Assembly: GCA_021781095.1 (NCBI GenBank)
Contig: JAJXXM010000383.1
Location: 1-23,307 of the forward strand
Direction: 5' to 3'
DNA from: a bacterium
Lineage (GTDB): Bacteria > Eremiobacterota > Eremiobacteria > Baltobacterales > Baltobacteraceae
Length of the DNA: 23,307 nt
Position 1 is the stretch's first letter. The number at the start of each line of letters is the position of its first letter. A model generated the notes under the pieces. That model made no database searches. It saw only the letters and a program-made list of their open reading frames with translations, and was not told where the DNA came from. Below, piece by piece: positions 1-8,432 of the stretch. The translations under genes and the position numbers were made by a program.

Positions 1-700
1 GGCGCAGGCGATTGTAGATGACGCTGGCGATCAACGGGCGGTCGCGGTCGATCTTCGCTTCGCGTTCGATCATGGAGGCGATCGTTATCGCACCGACGAG
101 CGAGACGTGCAACGCGCGAGCGAGACGTCGTGCGTGCGCCGGAAGTTCTTGCCGAAAGCGCGCGAGCATCTGCGCTTCGATCTGCGCCGGCGTCGCACCG
201 ATCGGTACGAAATAGGTATCGGGGAAGAGAAAGCCTTCGAGCCCGACGACGCGCTCGCCATCGACGTTCGCCGAATCATGTTTGAAGGCGCGTTCGAGAA
301 CGCGCGCGTCGCCGAGACCCTCGCTCGCCAATCGGCGAGCGATTTGGCGATCGGTAAATCCTTCGGGAATCGTGACGCTGATCGAATTGCGCCCCCCAGC
401 GAGCAGACGATCGAGCACGTCGACGGTGCTCGCGTGCGCCTGGAAGCGATAGCGCCCGGCTTCGATCTTCGCGCTCGCGCCGCGTAGGCGCGAAAGGAGG
501 CGTAGTAACCATGGATGCCGCGTGATGCGCTCGGATTCGAGCGAGCCGACGATGCGGTCGAAATCGCTGCCCGGAGCGACGAGCAGCTCGCTCGTATGCG
601 TTGGAAGCGCGCGATCCCAGAAGAGCCCGTATGCGGCATCGGCGACGATGCACGAGAGCGCGATCGCTACGAGCGCGAAGAGAACGGTGCGGAAGCGCAT
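1..700 (-). CDS. mltG: Endolytic murein transglycosylase MltG (YceG family), 3' end cut by window edge
   Basis: MltG cleaves nascent peptidoglycan glycan strands at the membrane and is thought to act as a terminase of glycan synthesis. The ATG at 698-700 gives about 233 residues before the window ends, against roughly 340 for complete family members, so the C-terminus is missing. Residues 4-23 form an N-terminal membrane anchor. The family signature EGFLFPDTY lies at about 154-162, and the segment ASMIEREAK at 207-215 carries the expected catalytic glutamate (E211). The start lies one base after the ruvX TAA, so the two are almost certainly co-transcribed. A ruvX-mltG pair is common in Firmicutes and other phyla. 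No other open frame in this stretch shows recognisable protein sequence. The family call is firm; only the unseen C-terminus is uncertain. Confidence 0.93.
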   Translation of the reverse strand, partial: MRFRTVLFALVAIALSCIVADAAYGLFWDRALPTHTSELLVAPGSDFDRIVGSLESERITRHPWLLRLLSRLRGASAKIEAGRYRFQAHASTVDVLDRLLAGGRNSISVTIPEGFTDRQIARRLASEGLGDARVLERAFKHDSANVDGERVVGLEGFLFPDTYFVPIGATPAQIEAQMLARFRQELPAHARRLARALHVSLVGAITIASMIEREAKIDRDRPLIASVIYNRLR

Positions 701-701
701 G

Positions 702-1133
702 TTACGAAGAACGTTCCCGCTCGCGCCGCCGTCGCGCTTGATAGCTCTCGAGGCTGAGGACGGCGGCGAACGCATCGACGCTGCGCTTGCGACGCTCGCG
801 CGAGAGATCGGCGGCGAGCAACGCCTTGTTTGCCTGTGCGCTCGTCATGCGTTCGTCGACGCGATGGATCGGAATCGAGATCGCGTGCTGCAATTGCTCG
901 ACGAAAGCGTCGATTTTTTCGGCGGCGAGTTTGCGCGTTCCGTCGAGGGCGAGCGGATCGCCGACGACGAGATCGCGGATGCCGTGCTCTTCCACCAGGG
1001 CGCGAATCCGCGCGATGTCGGCACGCAGATTGCTCCGCTCGATCGTCGGTAACGGAAAGGCGAACGTCTCCGACGGGTCGCCGAGCGCGACGCCGATGCG
1101 CTTGCTGCCGACGTCGAGTGCGAGCGTGCTCAT
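702..1133 (-). CDS. ruvX: RuvX/YqgF family protein, putative pre-16S rRNA nuclease
   Basis: YqgF/RuvX proteins are small RNase H-fold nucleases implicated in maturing the 5' end of 16S rRNA; a Holliday-junction resolvase role has also been proposed. The 143-residue product matches the usual 135-150 length. It starts with MSTLALDVGSKRIGVALGDP, the DxGxxRIG catalytic strand with D8. It also has VVGDPLALDGT (family GxPxxxxG loop, here with D in place of the usual L/Y) and VDERMTSAQA (the conserved DERxTT/S segment), and ends with a D-A-A helix (VDAFAAVL). The frame stays open upstream to 1334, but the conserved N-terminus fixes the start at 1133, where ATG overlaps the recO TGA by four bases. 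Its position between recO and mltG fits co-expression with RNA processing and envelope genes. Confidence 0.93.
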   Translation of the reverse strand: MSTLALDVGSKRIGVALGDPSETFAFPLPTIERSNLRADIARIRALVEEHGIRDLVVGDPLALDGTRKLAAEKIDAFVEQLQHAISIPIHRVDERMTSAQANKALLAADLSRERRKRSVDAFAAVLSLESYQARRRRERERSS

Positions 1134-1876
1134 ACCGGTCCGTAGGCGTAGCCGGGGAGCGCGCTCACGCGCAACGGCCGCCCACAGTAGTGAGCGATCA
1201 ACGCCTCGATCGCCGCGGCGGCGTGCGGGCGCGCCTCCACGGCGGCACCGGCCCCACGTTCGCGCCCGAGCGCGGCGAAATTCGCGCGGTCCTCGGGCTC
1301 GAGGGAGATCTCTTCGCGGTGCGGTCGCCGACATTTCGCATCGAGGATTCCGCCCTCACTCGCGTCGAGCCAACTCCGCTCGTCGAGAGCGTCGCCGCAG
1401 AGACAACAGCGGTCCGCAGGCGGCATCGAGCCGAGCAGATCGAGCAAACGCAAAGAAAAACGCGGTACGTACCGATGGGGTCGATCGCTCTTGGCGATCG
1501 CTTCGAGCGTCGAATCGAGGAGTTCGAAGATCTCGGGAACCGGTTCTCCCGGCTCGCATAAGACGTCGACGCGCTCCAACGCCAACGAGGCGACCGCGAA
1601 GCGTTCGGGTTCGACGAGTGCAGACCACCGATGGGAGCGCTCTTCGACCGAGACGATCACGTCAAGCGATCGGCCGCGATGCAGCATCAGCTCCACTCTT
1701 CCGCCGATCTCTAAACGCCCGCCGATGCGACTCTTCGGGCGGCGCGCGCCCTTCGCGACCGCATCGAGCTTTCCGCATTCGAGCGCGAGCAAGCGGACGA
1801 TACGATCGGCCTCTCCGAGCGGCCGCGTGCCGAGCACGACCGCCTGCGCGCGATAGCTGCGCTCCTCACCGCTCAC
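1130..1876 (-). CDS. recO: DNA repair protein RecO
   Basis: RecO works with RecR (and RecF) to load RecA on SSB-coated single-stranded DNA during gap repair and recombination. The 248-residue protein begins with an OB fold containing the typical QAVVLGTRPLGEADRIVRLL pattern (about residues 11-30), followed by the KGARRPKSRIGGRLE segment. A helical domain and a metal-binding-like loop follow: CCLC at about 162-165 and, further on, GGILDAKC followed by RRPH. The second half is C-x3-H rather than the commoner C-x2-C, so zinc binding may be altered. The start is GTG (1874-1876), sharing four bases with the cdd stop; the stop overlaps the ruvX ATG. In the Bacillus-type cluster era lies just upstream of recO, but here cdd does. 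Confidence 0.92.
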   Translation of the reverse strand: MSGEERSYRAQAVVLGTRPLGEADRIVRLLALECGKLDAVAKGARRPKSRIGGRLEIGGRVELMLHRGRSLDVIVSVEERSHRWSALVEPERFAVASLALERVDVLCEPGEPVPEIFELLDSTLEAIAKSDRPHRYVPRFSLRLLDLLGSMPPADRCCLCGDALDERSWLDASEGGILDAKCRRPHREEISLEPEDRANFAALGRERGAGAAVEARPHAAAAIEALIAHYCGRPLRVSALPGYAYGPV

Positions 1877-2274
1877 GGCAACGATTCGGCGTCGAATGCA
1901 TCGGGAAGCAACTCGCGCAAGGCGCGCGTCGTCGGTTGCCCGCTGCGGAGGGTCACCACCTCGATATCGAGACCGAATTCGGAGAGAAATTGTCGACAGG
2001 CGCCGCAGGGCGTGAGGTCGAGTTCTTTCGGCCCGACCACCGCAATCGCGAGATAGCGTCTCGCTCCGCGGGCAACCGCTCGGACGACGGCGGAGCGCTC
2101 GGCACAGATCGAGAGCCCGTAGCTCGCGTTCTCGACATTCCCCCCGGTAACGATCTCACCGGAATCGAGCAATAACGCGGCACCGACGGGGAATGCCGAG
2201 TACGGGGCGTAGGCGTGCTCGCGCGCCTGCGCCGCGCGCGCGACGAGTTCGGCGACGCGCTCAGACGAGAGCAT
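1873..2274 (-). CDS. cdd: Cytidine deaminase, small homotetrameric type
   Basis: Hydrolytic deamination of cytidine and deoxycytidine to uridine and deoxyuridine in pyrimidine salvage. The protein is 133 residues, the normal size for the tetrameric class. The zinc site is complete: ICAERSA (C57, catalytic E59) and PCGACRQFLSEF (C90, C93). The substrate segment GGNVENASYG and the N-terminal YAPYSAFPVGAALL are canonical. The frame is open upstream to 2562, but family length and the YAPYS spacing place the start at the ATG at 2272-2274. This start lies inside the last codons of the upstream CBS-domain gene (14-base overlap), and its TGA overlaps the recO GTG. Co-translation with these neighbours is therefore likely. 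The enzyme is soluble and cytoplasmic. Confidence 0.96.
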   Translation of the reverse strand: MLSSERVAELVARAAQAREHAYAPYSAFPVGAALLLDSGEIVTGGNVENASYGLSICAERSAVVRAVARGARRYLAIAVVGPKELDLTPCGACRQFLSEFGLDIEVVTLRSGQPTTRALRELLPDAFDAESLP

Positions 2275-3565
2275 CGTCGGTTCGCTCCGATTCGGCTCTC
2301 CCGTTATAAAAGACGCGGACGGCGAGGATGCGACGGCGGCGGAGCCGATCGACGCGCAAGCGCGTCTCGGCATCGGCGACCACTTCCTCGCCCTCACCGG
2401 GCAGTCGGCCGAAGAGGCCGACGGTGTATCCACCGATCGTCTCGAATTCTTCGGTCGGAAGATCGATACCGAGTTTTGCGTTGACATCTTCGATATTCGT
2501 CGCCGCCTCGACGACCGCTTCGCCGACACCGACGACGTGAATCGGTTCCTGTTCGTCCTCATCGTGTTCGTCGCGAATCTCGCCGACGATCTCTTCGAGC
2601 AAATCTTCCATCGTCACGATACCGGCGGTACCGCCATATTCGTCGACCACGATCGCCATCGAGAATTTATCGCGCTGCATCTCGCGCAGGAGTTCGGCGA
2701 TTTTTTTCGTCTCGGGAACGTGAATCGCCGGACGCATAAAGGCGCGCAGGGATTGTTGAGCGAGCGTTCCGTTCGCCAACGCCACCAAGAGTTCGCGGTC
2801 GTGGACGACGCCGACGATATCGTCGCGCGATTCTTCGAAGACCGGGAGTTTGGAGTAGCCCTCGGCGATGACGACATCGAGCGCGCGACGCGCCGAATCC
2901 TCGACCGAGATCGCGATCATCGACGGGCGAGGAGTCATCACCTCGCGCACGATCGTATCGCCGAATTCGATCACCGAATGGATCATCTCGCGCTCTTCTT
3001 CTTCGATGACGCGTTGCTCGGCGCCGACATCGACGAGCGTGCGAATATCCTCCTCGGTCACGAAGAGCGAGGTACGACGATCGACCCCAAACGGACGGAG
3101 CAAAAAGACGGTTACCCAAAGCATCAACCGCACGAACGGCGAGAGCAGCCACGCGACGGCGCGCATCGGCATCGCCAAGCGCACCGCCCAACGTTCGCTA
3201 TCGGCGACGGCGATCGTTTTGGGAATGATCTCGCCGAAGAGCAGCACCAGCAGCGCCATTACCAGCGTCGCAACGAGCGCCGCCTGAGGGACACCGAGCT
3301 CGATCGCCAGCCAGGTTGCGAGCGATTCCGCGCCGAGCAAGACCAGGGTGTTGGCGACCAGGACCGTCGTGAGAAAGCGCTGGCGGTCTTCGACGAGGAG
3401 CAGAACGTCGCGAGCGCGCGGCAAGCCCTTCTCCTGCATCGAGAGCGCCCGGAGGCGCGAAATAGAGATCAGCGCCCCCTCCGACGCGGCAAAAAACGCG
3501 GCGAGAAGCACGAGCACGGCGATTGCTACAAACCAGAGCCAATCGTTCTGGACGTCGAGCATCAT
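2261..3565 (-). CDS. CNNM/HlyC-CorC family membrane protein with CBS pair
   Basis: A 434-residue membrane protein with three parts. Residues 1-190 form a CNNM (DUF21) domain with about four hydrophobic segments, including the conserved [12 protein letters not shown] helix and the FGEIIPKT motif. Residues about 195-330 hold a pair of CBS domains, with [14 protein letters not shown] at the start and [23 protein letters not shown] at the end. Residues about 345-425 are a CorC/HlyC C-terminal domain with the typical [16 protein letters not shown] segment. Family members are linked to Mg2+ or Co2+ transport or resistance, and CBS pairs commonly sense adenine nucleotides; older 'hemolysin' names are misleading. 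Genes of this family often lie beside ybeY, as here (downstream of ybeY-dgkA). The start is the first of two adjacent ATGs. The ion transported cannot be read from the sequence. Confidence 0.92.
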   Translation of the reverse strand: MMLDVQNDWLWFVAIAVLVLLAAFFAASEGALISISRLRALSMQEKGLPRARDVLLLVEDRQRFLTTVLVANTLVLLGAESLATWLAIELGVPQAALVATLVMALLVLLFGEIIPKTIAVADSERWAVRLAMPMRAVAWLLSPFVRLMLWVTVFLLRPFGVDRRTSLFVTEEDIRTLVDVGAEQRVIEEEEREMIHSVIEFGDTIVREVMTPRPSMIAISVEDSARRALDVVIAEGYSKLPVFEESRDDIVGVVHDRELLVALANGTLAQQSLRAFMRPAIHVPETKKIAELLREMQRDKFSMAIVVDEYGGTAGIVTMEDLLEEIVGEIRDEHDEDEQEPIHVVGVGEAVVEAATNIEDVNAKLGIDLPTEEFETIGGYTVGLFGRLPGEGEEVVADAETRLRVDRLRRRRILAVRVFYNGRAESERTDDALV

Positions 3566-3610
3566 CGCGCGCTACGACTTCGTGAGGAAGGGTCGTTCAA
3601 AGCGCGCCCA

Positions 3611-4312
3611 TTATAACACGAGATGTCCATGGACGGCGCCTCCGAGGAGGAGCGTGACCGCGGTGCCGAGCAACGCCCCACGCAGCACCTCGGGCCAGGT
3701 GTGAATGCCGCCCTCGACGCGCGATTGCGCGACCAGCGCCGCGACGAGATACGCCAAGACGACCGGTACCGGTTGACGCACCAGCAGTGCGAGGAGCGTC
3801 GCCGCGGCAAAGGCGAGCGAGGCGTGCCCGGAGAGATAGCCGCCATGGAGCAGCGATCCGCCGGTGGGGGCGAGCGCCTTCCCGAATATGGTGAGGATCG
3901 CAACGACCGCGAGCACCGCGACGACGATATCGACCGGAAAGCGAAATGCCGGCAGAAAGATCAACGCGCCGACGATCGAGGCCGCGATCGCGACGACGAA
4001 GACCGCCGCCGCCGCCGCATCTTTCGCGCTTTTTGCAAGCGGATGGTGTGTTGCGGTGAGGAGATCGACGACCGATTCGATCGCGGTGTTCATTAATTCC
4101 ATCGCGATGACCACGCCGATCAGCACGACCACGGCGATCGTCTCCGAGCGACGCAGGTGCATGAAGAGCGTCGCCGTCAAAACGGCGACCGCGACCAAGA
4201 GATGGAGACGAAGATTCGGCTGCGTCCGCGCCGCGTACACGATTCCCTCAATCGCGTGCCCGAACGAGCGCGCGATGCGATGGAACGGCTGCGAAGCGTT
4301 TCGTTCGCTCAT
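3611..4312 (-). CDS. dgkA: Fused diacylglycerol/undecaprenol kinase and PAP2 phosphatase-like membrane protein
   Basis: A 233-residue integral membrane protein, nearly twice the length of a plain DgkA (about 120). Residues 1-115 match the DgkA/undecaprenol kinase fold. They include the amphipathic EGIVYAARTQPNLRLHL start, the catalytic-type ELMNTAIESVVDLL helix and the HHPLAKSAKDAAAAAV segment. Residues about 120-233 form a PAP2-type phosphatase half with four hydrophobic segments, a GGYLSGHASLAFA motif (PSGH-like, with L for P) and SRVEGGIHTWPEVLRG (SR-x5-H-x3-E). The usual lysine/arginine motif before SGH is weak (GKALAPTGG). The kinase half probably phosphorylates undecaprenol or diacylglycerol; the phosphatase half could act on polyprenyl or lipid phosphates. 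I chose the ATG at 4310-4312, which overlaps the ybeY TGA by four bases, over an ATG five codons upstream. Confidence 0.88.
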   Translation of the reverse strand: MSERNASQPFHRIARSFGHAIEGIVYAARTQPNLRLHLLVAVAVLTATLFMHLRRSETIAVVVLIGVVIAMELMNTAIESVVDLLTATHHPLAKSAKDAAAAAVFVVAIAASIVGALIFLPAFRFPVDIVVAVLAVVAILTIFGKALAPTGGSLLHGGYLSGHASLAFAAATLLALLVRQPVPVVLAYLVAALVAQSRVEGGIHTWPEVLRGALLGTAVTLLLGGAVHGHLVL

Positions 4313-4755
4313 GGGTCGTACGGCCACGGCATGCCGATTGCGGAGGCGAGCCGGCGTTCTTCGGCAATCATCGCGTTGCGTTCGTCGGGCTCTTCGTGAT
4401 CGTGCCCGAGGACGTGCAACAACCCGTGAATGAGCAGGCGCTCCACCTCTCGCTGCAACGGGGCGTCGTAGCCCGCGGCTTGGCGCAGCGCGGTCGGCAC
4501 GCTGATCACGACGTCGCCGAGCAACTCCTCGCCGGGCATCGTCGGATCGGGTTCGAGCGGAAAACTCAGGACGTCGGTCGGTCGATCTTTCCCCCGATGT
4601 TCGGCATTGATTCGCGCGATCTCCTCATCCCCCACGAAGCTGATCGAAAGCGAGGCATCGGGGCGACCGACTGCGGCGAGCAGCTGCGAAGCGACGCGCT
4701 TCACCGCGCGCGCATCGATACCGCTCTTGCGTACGGTATTGCGATAATGAATCAT
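4309..4755 (-). CDS. ybeY: Endoribonuclease YbeY
   Basis: YbeY is a single-strand-specific metallo-endoribonuclease involved in 16S rRNA 3' maturation and ribosome quality control. The 148-residue product has the canonical zinc motif [12 protein letters not shown] (H110, H114, H120) and the conserved [17 protein letters not shown] segment at about 50-66. GDVVIS at 80-85 is also typical. The length equals the family norm. ATG (4753-4755) overlaps the phoH TGA by four bases, and its own TGA overlaps the dgkA ATG, a tightly coupled trio. The phoH-ybeY pair is one of the most conserved bacterial gene neighbourhoods, which supports both assignments. Confidence 0.97.
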   Translation of the reverse strand: MIHYRNTVRKSGIDARAVKRVASQLLAAVGRPDASLSISFVGDEEIARINAEHRGKDRPTDVLSFPLEPDPTMPGEELLGDVVISVPTALRQAAGYDAPLQREVERLLIHGLLHVLGHDHEEPDERNAMIAEERRLASAIGMPWPYDP

Positions 4756-5651
4756 TGCGGCATTTCGTAGGCGCGAATGATTCGTGCGACGAGCGGGCGA
4801 CGCACGACGTCGGATGCGTCGAGGTCGACCACCGCCACCTCTTCGACACCTTGGAGGCGGCGCGCGGCGTCGCGGAGACCGCTGCGCGCGCCCGAGGGAA
4901 GATCGATCTGCGTCGCATCACCGACGACGACCATCTGCGAGCCCGCGCCGATTCGCGTGAGGAGCATCTTCAATTGCTCGGGTCCGGCGTTCTGCGCTTC
5001 GTCGACGATGATGAATGCATTCGCTAACGTTCGGCCGCGCATGTACGCAATCGGCGCCACCTCGATCGTGCCGCGCTCGATATATTTCGCCGCCAGGCTA
5101 TCGTCGAGTAACTCATCGATCGCGTCGTATAACGGCCGCAAATAGGGATCGATCTTTTCCTTGAGGTCGCCGGGCAGAAAACCGAGCCGTTCTCCGGCTT
5201 CCACCGCAGGGCGGGTCAGCACGATGCGCGAGACGTTGCGGTCGCGCAGCGCGCGTAACGCCATCGCGATGGCCAGAAAGGTTTTGCCGGTGCCTGCCGG
5301 GCCGATACCGATCGTCAGTGCGTGGCGCTCGATCGCCTCCACAAACGCGCGTTGTCCCGCCGTCCGCGCACGAATCTCACGGCCGCGCTTGCTGCGTAGG
5401 AGCGTCGCCGGCAGCGCCGCCGCGACGGCTGCGGGAAGGTCGGCATCGGCGACCGCCAATGCGACGTCCTCGGGCGTCATCTGCTCGCCGCGCAACGCTG
5501 AAACCAGGAGCGCCCGCACCGCCGATTCGGCGCGCTCGGTCTTCCCCGCGGCACCTGCGAGCACCAACGATTCGCCATCGACGAAGCAGCGGACGCCGCA
5601 ACGTTCTTCGATCGCCGCCAGGTTTGCATCGAACGCTCCAAAGAGCCGCAC
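4752..5651 (-). CDS. phoH: PhoH-like ATPase (start codon uncertain)
   Basis: A PhoH/YbeZ-type cytoplasmic P-loop NTPase, thought to work with YbeY in RNA metabolism. As written from the GTG at 5649-5651 it has 299 residues; relatives have about 320. Walker A is GPAGTGKT (117-124) and Walker B is FIIVDEAQN. Other signatures are [18 protein letters not shown] and [14 protein letters not shown], all as in the family. The N-terminal region [16 protein letters not shown] is the small domain preceding the ATPase. PhoH-like sequence ([16 protein letters not shown]) continues upstream in the same frame to a TGA at 5712-5714. That stretch contains no ATG, GTG or TTG, only CTG (5700-5702) and ATT. The true start may therefore be CTG, or a one-base frameshift may separate it from the ATG at 5723-5725. 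Confidence 0.93.
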   Translation of the reverse strand: MRLFGAFDANLAAIEERCGVRCFVDGESLVLAGAAGKTERAESAVRALLVSALRGEQMTPEDVALAVADADLPAAVAAALPATLLRSKRGREIRARTAGQRAFVEAIERHALTIGIGPAGTGKTFLAIAMALRALRDRNVSRIVLTRPAVEAGERLGFLPGDLKEKIDPYLRPLYDAIDELLDDSLAAKYIERGTIEVAPIAYMRGRTLANAFIIVDEAQNAGPEQLKMLLTRIGAGSQMVVVGDATQIDLPSGARSGLRDAARRLQGVEEVAVVDLDASDVVRRPLVARIIRAYEMPQ

Positions 5652-5727
5652 CCGTTCGCCGAGCGAATCGAGGGCAATGGTACGACGGTCGAGGTTATTC
5701 AGAACGTGGGGTCACTCCACCGCATCC

Positions 5728-6210
5728 CTACCACGTGGGAGGGCCGCTCTCCCGCATGGCCAGCGGCGGGGCGAGCAATTCGGCGACGACGACCCCGCGC
5801 GCCCAGTCGTTGCGGCCTCGGAGAAGTGGGGCACTCGACGGTGCTCTGAGAGAGGGTGACGGCTCGCCGAACGATTCCATCGCGGGCATCGTCGGCATTG
5901 CGGGCATCGTCGGCATCGCGGGCATTGCCTCGAGCGGCTCCGGGCCCGGCGAGGGGATCGGCGAGGCGGGCGTAGCCGCAAGTTGCAGACGATAGGCCGC
6001 ATCGGCGAGTGCCTGCGCCGCGATGGTGACCGGGCGAGGGGCCTTCGCCGCTGCGGCTGCCGGCGCCGCGGGCTTCGCCGCCCCCGTCGGTTGCCCGAGA
6101 CGCGCCGAAGCCGGGGTTCGCGACCGGCTCGCCGCCTTGCGGACGCTCGAAACGACGCCGCCGATTACGACGAGCACCCAGAGCAGCGAGCCGAAATCGC
6201 GCCAATGCAT
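5728..6210 (-). CDS. Single-pass membrane protein with Ala/Pro-rich tail, function unknown
   Basis: I do not recognise this 160-residue protein. It starts MHWRDFGSLLWVLVVIGGVV, an N-terminal hydrophobic segment (residues 7-20), followed by a basic patch (RKAASRSR) and a long low-complexity region rich in alanine and proline. Residues about 60-80 contain a short possible helix (AQALADAAYRLQLAA). Residues about 95-111 are repeats of MPAMPT, encoded by an 18-bp tandem repeat. The C-terminal part (NDWARGVVVAELLAPPLAMRE) may form another helix. The gene starts three bases after floA, so it is expressed with nfeD and floA. In Bacillus-type clusters other small genes sit between floA and phoH. A part in FloA membrane assemblies is possible from position alone. 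Minus-strand reading is supported by the start spacing and membrane segment. Confidence 0.7.
   Translation of the reverse strand: MHWRDFGSLLWVLVVIGGVVSSVRKAASRSRTPASARLGQPTGAAKPAAPAAAAAKAPRPVTIAAQALADAAYRLQLAATPASPIPSPGPEPLEAMPAMPTMPAMPTMPAMESFGEPSPSLRAPSSAPLLRGRNDWARGVVVAELLAPPLAMRESGPPTW
5882..5929 (-). repeat. 18-bp in-frame tandem repeat, about 2.7 copies
   Basis: Two consecutive 18-base units (5882-5899 and 5900-5917) differ only at the last base. A partial third copy (5918-5929) follows. The unit is a multiple of three and encodes a six-residue Met-Pro-Ala-Met-Pro-Thr repeat in the membrane protein of unknown function. Copy-number change would lengthen or shorten the linker without shifting the frame. 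Confidence 0.85.
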
Positions 6211-6213
6211 GCG

Positions 6214-7212
6214 TTACTTCTGCGGCGGTGTGGGAGGCGCGCTGCCCTGGTCGCCGGTCGAGCCGCCGATCGAACCGCGCATCTCGGTGTCGGCCTGAAT
6301 ATTCTTCAGGCGGTAGTAATCCATCACCCCGAGGTTCCCGCTCTTGAATGCCGCGGCGATTGCGGCCGGAATCGACGCCTCCGCCTCGACGACGCGCGCG
6401 CGCATCGCCTGCGTCTCCGCCTTCTGCTCCTGTTCGGAGGCCATCGCAGCGTATTGCCGCTCCGCCGCCTTCGCTTGGGCGATTCGGCGGTCGGCTTCGG
6501 CCTGGCTCGTCTGCAATTCGGCGCCGATGTTTTTGCCGACGTCGACGTCGGCGATATCGATGGAGACGATCTCGAACGCGGTGCCCGCATCGAGCCCCTT
6601 GCTCAATACGGCCTTACTGATCCGGTCGGGATATTCGAGCACTTCTTTGTGATCGACGGCGGCACCGACGGCGGCGACGACACCTTCGCCGACGCGCGCG
6701 ATGATCGTCGGTTCTCCCGCTCCGCCGACATAGCGGTCGAGATTGCTGCGCACCGTCACGCGCGCTTTCACGTTGAGCTGGATGCCGTTCTGCGCGACGC
6801 CTTGAAAGGTCGGCGTCTCGATGACTTTCGGATTTACCGACATTTGCAGCGCCTCGACGACGTTGCGCCCCGCGAGGTCGATCGCGGCGGCACGTTGCCA
6901 TTCCAGCGGAATCTGCGCGCGCTGTGCGGCGATCATGGCGAGCGTGACGTTCTCGACGTTACCGCCGGCAAGGTAGTGCGACTGCATTTGGTCGACGTAG
7001 AGATCGAGCCCGGCTTTCCGCGCGCGCACGTAGTTCGTCACGATGACGCCCGGCGGAATGCCGATCAGTCGCATACGCACCAGCGAAATGATGCCAAGCG
7101 GCACGCCTGCGGCGATCGTGCGAATCCAAAGTCCTAATGGAAAATAATAGAGAAAAACAAAAAACGCGATTATCGCGACGAAAATAAGGACCGCTGCGCT
7201 CACCGCAATCAT
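6214..7212 (-). CDS. floA: Flotillin-like protein FloA
   Basis: FloA is a bacterial flotillin of the YqfA class that forms membrane microdomain assemblies. The 332-residue length matches the family (about 330). Residues 4-23 and a second hydrophobic stretch at about 30-46 ([16 protein letters not shown]) form a membrane hairpin. The SPFH core follows, with [26 protein letters not shown] and [18 protein letters not shown], both highly characteristic of Flo[25 protein letters not shown] begins the Ala/Glu-rich coiled coil at about 235-290. A Gly/Pro-rich tail ends the protein. The ATG overlaps the nfeD TGA by four bases. The nfeD-floA pairing is widely conserved and supports a joint membrane role. 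Confidence 0.96.
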   Translation of the reverse strand: MIAVSAAVLIFVAIIAFFVFLYYFPLGLWIRTIAAGVPLGIISLVRMRLIGIPPGVIVTNYVRARKAGLDLYVDQMQSHYLAGGNVENVTLAMIAAQRAQIPLEWQRAAAIDLAGRNVVEALQMSVNPKVIETPTFQGVAQNGIQLNVKARVTVRSNLDRYVGGAGEPTIIARVGEGVVAAVGAAVDHKEVLEYPDRISKAVLSKGLDAGTAFEIVSIDIADVDVGKNIGAELQTSQAEADRRIAQAKAAERQYAAMASEQEQKAETQAMRARVVEAEASIPAAIAAAFKSGNLGVMDYYRLKNIQADTEMRGSIGGSTGDQGSAPPTPPQK

Positions 7213-8402
7213 GAAGTAATCCTTTCAAGTGGGAAGGGAAAAGGTTCGACGAAGATCCGCGAGCCTTCCACGCGCACGACCCGGATCGGCGTACCGGCGG
7301 CGATAAACTCGCCCTCGGTCAACACGTCGATTCGTTCGCCGTCGATCAGCGCATGCCCGGCAGGGCGGAGATAGGTGACGGCCATGCCGCCCTTTCCCAT
7401 CAGCTCGAAACGATTGGGGGCGGTCACGAATTCGGGGCCCTGCACCGCCGCGAGCGCGAGCCGCGAGCTCCACGCATTCTCGGGGTAGGCGCGGAGCGCC
7501 ATCGAGAACCCGACCGTCGCCAGCACGATCGCCGTCGCGAGCGCTTCGACCCCCGCGACGAGATAGGGCGTACCGAACGAGAAGAGCAGCGCGCCGAGGA
7601 GCACGAGCGCCCCGAGCGCCCCCGGAAGCGTATGCCCGGGTACGACGTGCAGCTCCCAGAGAATACCGAGGATGCCGACCGCGGCGATCAGGACGATCGC
7701 CCAATCGGCGAAGCCGGAGTAGAGTTGCACGCTAAAGTAGAGTGCGAGCGCGGCGATTCCCACGAAGCCCGCTACGCCGTGCATCGTCTGCATCTCGACC
7801 AGCAATCCGAGTAGTCCGAGACCGATCAGCAGCCCGGCGACGAGCGGCTCGCTGAGGAATCGCGCGATGCGTTCCGCGAGCGTCATGCGCACCTGAACGA
7901 TGGGGGCATCACCCAGCCCGGCCGCGACGAGCGCTGCATGGAGCGAGGGTGCTACGCCTGAAGCGAGATGCGCCTGCAAGGCCGCGGTGCTATCGAGGAT
8001 CAGGACGCCGCTGCTGCTCGCCGCCGCCGGGGTGGCGATCGTTGCATCCGGGGCGAGAACGACACGGCGCGCTGAAAGCGCCACGAGTGCGGCCGCCGAG
8101 AGGGCCCGCCCGGAGACGTAGGCCATCGTGGGAAGCGGTGCCGTACGGATGGCATTGCGAATCGGCGCGAGTGCGTCATCGAGCCCGCCGGAGCTATCGA
8201 CGTCGAGTACGAGCGCTTGGGCCCGGTCGGTGCGGGCGAGGGCGAGCGCTCGGAACACCAGATGTTCCATTCCGCGATCGATCGAACCGGTGATCGGAAC
8301 GACCACGACGGGCGCACTCGACCCATTCGCCCGAGCTGCCCCGAAGGCGGCGAGGGCAACGAGGGTCGCGGCAAGGGTGATTCGGAGGCGAAGACTCCAC
8401 AT
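7209..8402 (-). CDS. nfeD: NfeD-type membrane protein, long form with degenerate ClpP-like domain
   Basis: A 397-residue long-form NfeD. It has a signal peptide (residues 1-26, cleavage likely after ARA), a ClpP/SppA-like serine protease domain (about 30-180), four to five membrane segments (about 185-300) and a C-terminal OB-fold (about 325-395, [32 protein letters not shown]). The protease domain keeps [18 protein letters not shown] and [13 protein letters not shown], where S102 aligns with the expected nucleophile. However, no lysine occurs anywhere in the domain, although the described NfeD catalytic dyad is Ser-Lys. The domain is also shorter than usual (family total 430-460). It may therefore be catalytically inactive and act as a scaffold for FloA. 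Gene order yqeY-nfeD-floA is conserved. Confidence 0.92.
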   Translation of the reverse strand: MWSLRLRITLAATLVALAAFGAARANGSSAPVVVVPITGSIDRGMEHLVFRALALARTDRAQALVLDVDSSGGLDDALAPIRNAIRTAPLPTMAYVSGRALSAAALVALSARRVVLAPDATIATPAAASSSGVLILDSTAALQAHLASGVAPSLHAALVAAGLGDAPIVQVRMTLAERIARFLSEPLVAGLLIGLGLLGLLVEMQTMHGVAGFVGIAALALYFSVQLYSGFADWAIVLIAAVGILGILWELHVVPGHTLPGALGALVLLGALLFSFGTPYLVAGVEALATAIVLATVGFSMALRAYPENAWSSRLALAAVQGPEFVTAPNRFELMGKGGMAVTYLRPAGHALIDGERIDVLTEGEFIAAGTPIRVVRVEGSRIFVEPFPFPLERITS

Positions 8403-8432
8403 GGCGGTATCTACCCGCCGATAGGGCGGAAG

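Noticed and set aside
787..2175. Long plus-strand open frame opposite ruvX, recO and cdd
   Set aside because: It is rich in arginine and serine with no recognisable domain, and the opposite strand encodes three clear families. High-GC antisense frames commonly stay open like this.
2537..3616. Plus-strand frame rich in Asp, Arg and His opposite the CBS-domain gene
   Set aside because: It shows no domain pattern and is fully explained as the antisense of a conserved membrane protein.
5699..5725. Eight-codon open frame starting ATG at 5725, before phoH
   Set aside because: It is too short to call as a gene; it is mentioned only as part of the phoH start question.
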